Below are positions 61,348 through 64,000 of a DNA stretch of 64,000 nt, piece after piece. This stretch comes from Bog-756 sp963703145 (GTDB lineage Bacteria > Actinomycetota > Acidimicrobiia > Acidimicrobiales > RAAP-2). Under the pieces are notes generated by a model. That model was not told the DNA's origin. It worked only from the letters and a program-made list of their open reading frames with translations, and searched no databases. The DNA is taken from positions 3,782,001-3,846,000 of the forward strand of contig OY969793.1 of the NCBI GenBank assembly GCA_963703145.1, in the 5' to 3' direction. How positions within the stretch are numbered: the first letter of the stretch is position 1; each line of letters opens with the position of its first letter. Both the position numbers and the translations under genes were made by a program.

Positions 61348-62526
61348 TCACAACGACCCGGTCGCCGCCAGCATCGCCAGTGCCGCGGCCATGGCCAGGG
61401 GCACGCTGACCAGTCCGAGGACCACGGCCCGACCCACGGGCGGATCGGCACCGGCGGTGCGGGCCGTCCGCCACCACAGGATCCACGCCAGTGAGCCGGT
61501 GACGAAGAGGTTCGGCCCGATGTTGAGCCCGACCAGCAGGGCGAACGGGTGGGGGGGCACGCGTGCGGCGAGCAGGGCGGCGGCGGGAAGGTTGTTGACG
61601 ACGACGGACGCACCGGCGGCCACTACTGCCACGCCCACGGCATTCAGGTGGGACAACAGCGTGGCCGGCCCCGACCACACCCGGCCGAGTGTTCCGAGCG
61701 CGGTGGCGATCCCGAAGAGCCCGACGAGCACCGGCAGGCCCAGCACGTCGAGGACCCGACGCCACGCCTCCCGGCGCGAGGCCAGGCGGACGGTAATGAC
61801 TGCCAGGCCGACCACGGCCACCGGGACGGCCGGGGACCGAAGCACCAACACCAGTACTGTCACGACGGCCACCGCCACTGCGCCCAGCCCCAGGGTCAGG
61901 GGAGGTGGGGCCTCGGGTGGGTCGGCCCGGGTCCGCAGCGACCGGTGCTCGGCGACGGCGATCACACAACCGGTGATCAGGACCGAGGCCACCCAGGGAA
62001 GAGCCATGTGCCCGAGGAACTGCCCGCCCGAGAGGTGGAGGTGCCCGAGCACGATGAGATTGGTCAGGTTCGAGCCGGGCAGGAGCAGGCTTCCGGCGTT
62101 GGACAGGAGCAGACAGGCGATCACCAGGGCCGCCTCGCCCTGGCCCCTGCTCCGGGCGGCGTAGACCAGCACAGGGGTCAAGAACACCACCGAGGTGTCC
62201 AGGTTGAGGAGGGCCGTGACCACGGCGACGGTGACTGTGGCCCCGGCGAACAGGATCAGGCCGTTGGGGGCCAGCACCGCCAGCCGGTGGCCGGCGGCGG
62301 CGAACAACCCGTCCTCGTCGGCGGCCAGCCCCACCAGGAGGAGTCCGGCCACCAGGACGAACGGCGACCATACCTGTGATGCCGCCGATGCTGCAGCCGA
62401 GTGGTCGGAGCCCACGGCGATCACGGTGGCGGCGACGCCCACCGCTGCCAGCCCCCATGGCGCCAGCCGGGCCAGGCGTGGTTGGGCCGACTGGACGGTC
62501 TGGTCGGCTTGAGGCATGCCTGACAA
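61348..62526 (-). CDS. ArsB/NhaD-type ion transporter family membrane protein
   Basis: 392 residues with about 11 hydrophobic segments. SNAGSLLLPGSNLTNLIVLG and VVNNLPAAALLA are the paired re-entrant motifs of the ArsB/NhaD/SLC13 (IT) superfamily, and LNLDTSVVFLTPVLVYAARSRG is also typical. The substrate could be arsenite, sodium/proton or an organic anion; no ars genes adjoin. A start three codons later is possible. Convergent with the FKBP gene (32 bases apart). Confidence 0.87.
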   Translation of the reverse strand: MSGMPQADQTVQSAQPRLARLAPWGLAAVGVAATVIAVGSDHSAAASAASQVWSPFVLVAGLLLVGLAADEDGLFAAAGHRLAVLAPNGLILFAGATVTVAVVTALLNLDTSVVFLTPVLVYAARSRGQGEAALVIACLLLSNAGSLLLPGSNLTNLIVLGHLHLSGGQFLGHMALPWVASVLITGCVIAVAEHRSLRTRADPPEAPPPLTLGLGAVAVAVVTVLVLVLRSPAVPVAVVGLAVITVRLASRREAWRRVLDVLGLPVLVGLFGIATALGTLGRVWSGPATLLSHLNAVGVAVVAAGASVVVNNLPAAALLAARVPPHPFALLVGLNIGPNLFVTGSLAWILWWRTARTAGADPPVGRAVVLGLVSVPLAMAAALAMLAATGSL

Positions 62527-62573
62527 GCATGCCCCAAGCCTCGAGGGACCAATCCTGGAGCCTCGGTGTGGGG

Positions 62574-64000
62574 TCAGGGCTCGGTCGGCTCGCCGGGGGC
62601 GACCTCCTCGGCGGCAAGTTCACTGACCGGCATGGTCACCCTGCCCACCACGATGTCGGAGCGGGACCGAAGGGCGGCGGACAGGACCAGGTCGATCTGG
62701 TTGTGGAGGAAGCGGTAGCGGAGATGCACCGGGATGACCACGGGGATGAGGACCACGATCTGGTCGTCGATGCGGCCCCGGAGGTCATCGATGAAGTCGA
62801 TGATGGGGTCGACGACCGAGGCGTAGTCGGTGTGGAGGATGTGGAGGGGCACCCCGGGGTCCCACTCGTCCCAGGCCTCCTGGAGCCGCTCGTCGTGGCG
62901 CTCGCTCTCGTCACCCTGCTCGAGCACGACCGACACGGCGATGACGTCCTGGCCCAGGGAGAGTGCTTCGGACACCGCGTGCCGGCACAGCTTGGACACG
63001 CCGTTGATCGGCACGACCACCGTCGTGCGCTTGGCCTCGGGCGGTGCCGGGATCTCGCCGAATCCGAGGTCCCGGCCGAGCCGGTCGTAGTAGCGGTGGA
63101 TCCTGGTGAACAAGAGAATGAACGCCGGGACGGCGACCACCACGACCCAGGCCCCCTCGGTGAACTTGGAGACCAGGAACACCACCGTCGACACGGCGGT
63201 GACCACTGCGCCGAGGCCGTTGACGGCGGCCCGCCGACGCCAGCCCGGGGGCCGGAGCCGCCTCCAGTGCACGACCAGGCCCAGTTGGGCCAGCGTGAAG
63301 CCGGTGAAGACCCCGATGGCGAACAGGGGGATCAGGGTGTTGGTGTTGCCGCGGACGGCCAGGATGAGCGATCCCGACAGGATGGTCAGGACCCAGATGC
63401 CGTTGGCGAAGACCTGGCGGTCCCCCCGCTGGGCGAAGAGGTGGGGAAGGTAGTTGTCCCGTGACAACAGACTGGCCAGTACCGGCAGTCCGCCAAAGGA
63501 GGTGTTGGCGGCCAGCGCCAGGACCAGGGTGATGGTGAGCGACACCGTGTAATAGGCCCAGTGTCGCCCCACGGCATAGGCCATGATCTGGCTGAGGACC
63601 GTCTGGTCGGTCCGGGGTCCGATGTGCCAGCGCTTGGCCAGCACGGCCAGGCCCAACAGCATGGCGCCGAGGATCACCCCCAAGAGCAGCTCGGTGCGCT
63701 TGGCCCGCGCGGCCCGTGGCTCCTTGAACAAGGGGACGCCATTGGCAATGGCCTCGACACCGGTCGAGCGCGCTACACCCGGCCGAGAAGGCCTTCAAGA
63801 TGAGCAGGACCGAAACTGCCTGGAGGCTGTGGGTCGGCACCAGGGATTGACCCGGCTGTGGGGTGTCGAGGGCCAGGGGGTGGATGAGACCGATGACGAT
63901 GATGGTGAGCAGCCCGACGATGAACACCATGGTCGGCAGGAGGAAGGCGCGGGCCGTCTCGCCGAGGCCCCGCAGGTTCAAGAGGGTGATCACGGCCAAG
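62574..64000 (-). CDS. APC-superfamily amino acid/potassium-type permease, frameshifted and truncated by the window edge
   Basis: The 5' end lies beyond the window. One frame gives NLRGLGETARAFLLPTMVFIVGLLTIIVIG and LQAVSVLLILKAFSAGCSAL. Removing one base near 63765 leads on to TGVEAIANGVPLFKEPRAARAKRTELLLG, then further membrane segments (VSLTITLVLALAANTSFGGLPVLASLLSRDN). A cytoplasmic tail of about 150 residues follows (TTVVVPINGVSKLCRHAVSEALSLGQDVIAVSVVL), resembling a universal-stress-like domain. The glycine-rich TGVEAIANGVP motif identifies the APC family. Substrate unknown. Confidence 0.88.

Noticed and set aside
61235..62623. 462-codon minus-strand frame overlapping the FKBP end and the ArsB-like gene
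   Set aside because: Arg/Gly/Pro-rich alternate frame of a membrane protein gene; no motifs.
1..64000. Insertion sequences, phage genes or toxin-antitoxin pairs
   Set aside because: No transposase, integrase, phage structural or toxin-antitoxin protein could be recognised in any frame.

Overview
The window is about 64 kb of high-GC DNA, packed with short operons that often overlap by 1 to 14 bases and use many GTG and TTG starts. Heterodimeric acyl-CoA dehydrogenases, LLM-class (probably F420- or flavin-dependent) oxidoreductases, a fused isobutyryl-CoA mutase (IcmF) and many TetR-type regulators point to an actinobacterium. An uncultured member of the Acidimicrobiia or a relative fits, but the rank below phylum is inference. 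No 16S rRNA or ribosomal protein gene is present to settle it.

Layout. (1) 1-9.2 kb: a beta-oxidation block with two acyl-CoA ligases, two heterodimer-type acyl-CoA dehydrogenase pairs, an enoyl-CoA hydratase and a TetR regulator. (2) 9.3-18 kb: an oxygenase block with a TauD remnant, a carboxymuconolactone-decarboxylase-like protein, a Rieske oxygenase, an LLM oxidoreductase, two amidohydrolases, a flavin/2Fe-2S reductase and an SDR. (3) 17.9-28 kb: a GntR-controlled run of LLM monooxygenase, family III CoA-transferase, CitE-like lyase and DapB-like dehydrogenase, followed by IcmF, a cytosolic metal/B12-binding-fold protein and MarR. (4) 28-45.4 kb: a large catabolic block with P450, several SDRs, an acyl-CoA ligase, a fused alpha-beta 2-oxoacid dehydrogenase E1, an acyl-CoA dehydrogenase, a class II aldolase, a cyclase-family hydrolase, a Baeyer-Villiger monooxygenase, a second Rieske oxygenase and an ABM-domain protein. 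Five intergenic regions between 34.4 and 43.7 kb share one operator-like motif, so most of this block looks like a single regulon. (5) 45.5-50.6 kb: a DHA2-type exporter with a divergent MarR, and a secreted GH2 exo-glucosaminidase-like enzyme. (6) About 50.7-57.3 kb: a probable genomic island bounded by an intact tRNA-Ser(TGA) and a 3' tRNA-Ser fragment. It carries a GT39 glycosyltransferase, an orphan ABC binding lipoprotein, a zinc alcohol dehydrogenase, a VOC protein and a TetR, with no visible integrase. (7) 57.3-64 kb: housekeeping genes: tRNA-Ser, prephenate dehydratase, LarB and LarC, an FKBP lipoprotein, an ArsB/NhaD-like transporter and an APC permease.

Taken together, regions 1-4 encode activation (CoA ligases, CoA-transferase), ring or chain hydroxylation (Rieske, P450, LLM, Baeyer-Villiger), beta-oxidation and C-C cleavage, and B12-dependent carbon-skeleton rearrangement. 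That suits degradation of branched, alicyclic, terpenoid, steroid-like or aromatic compounds. The substrate cannot be read from sequence alone.

Caution on sequence quality: at least nine recognisable genes are broken by single-base indels while the rest of each protein stays well conserved. This pattern fits uncorrected indel errors better than real decay, so frameshifts should not be read as gene loss without checking reads.
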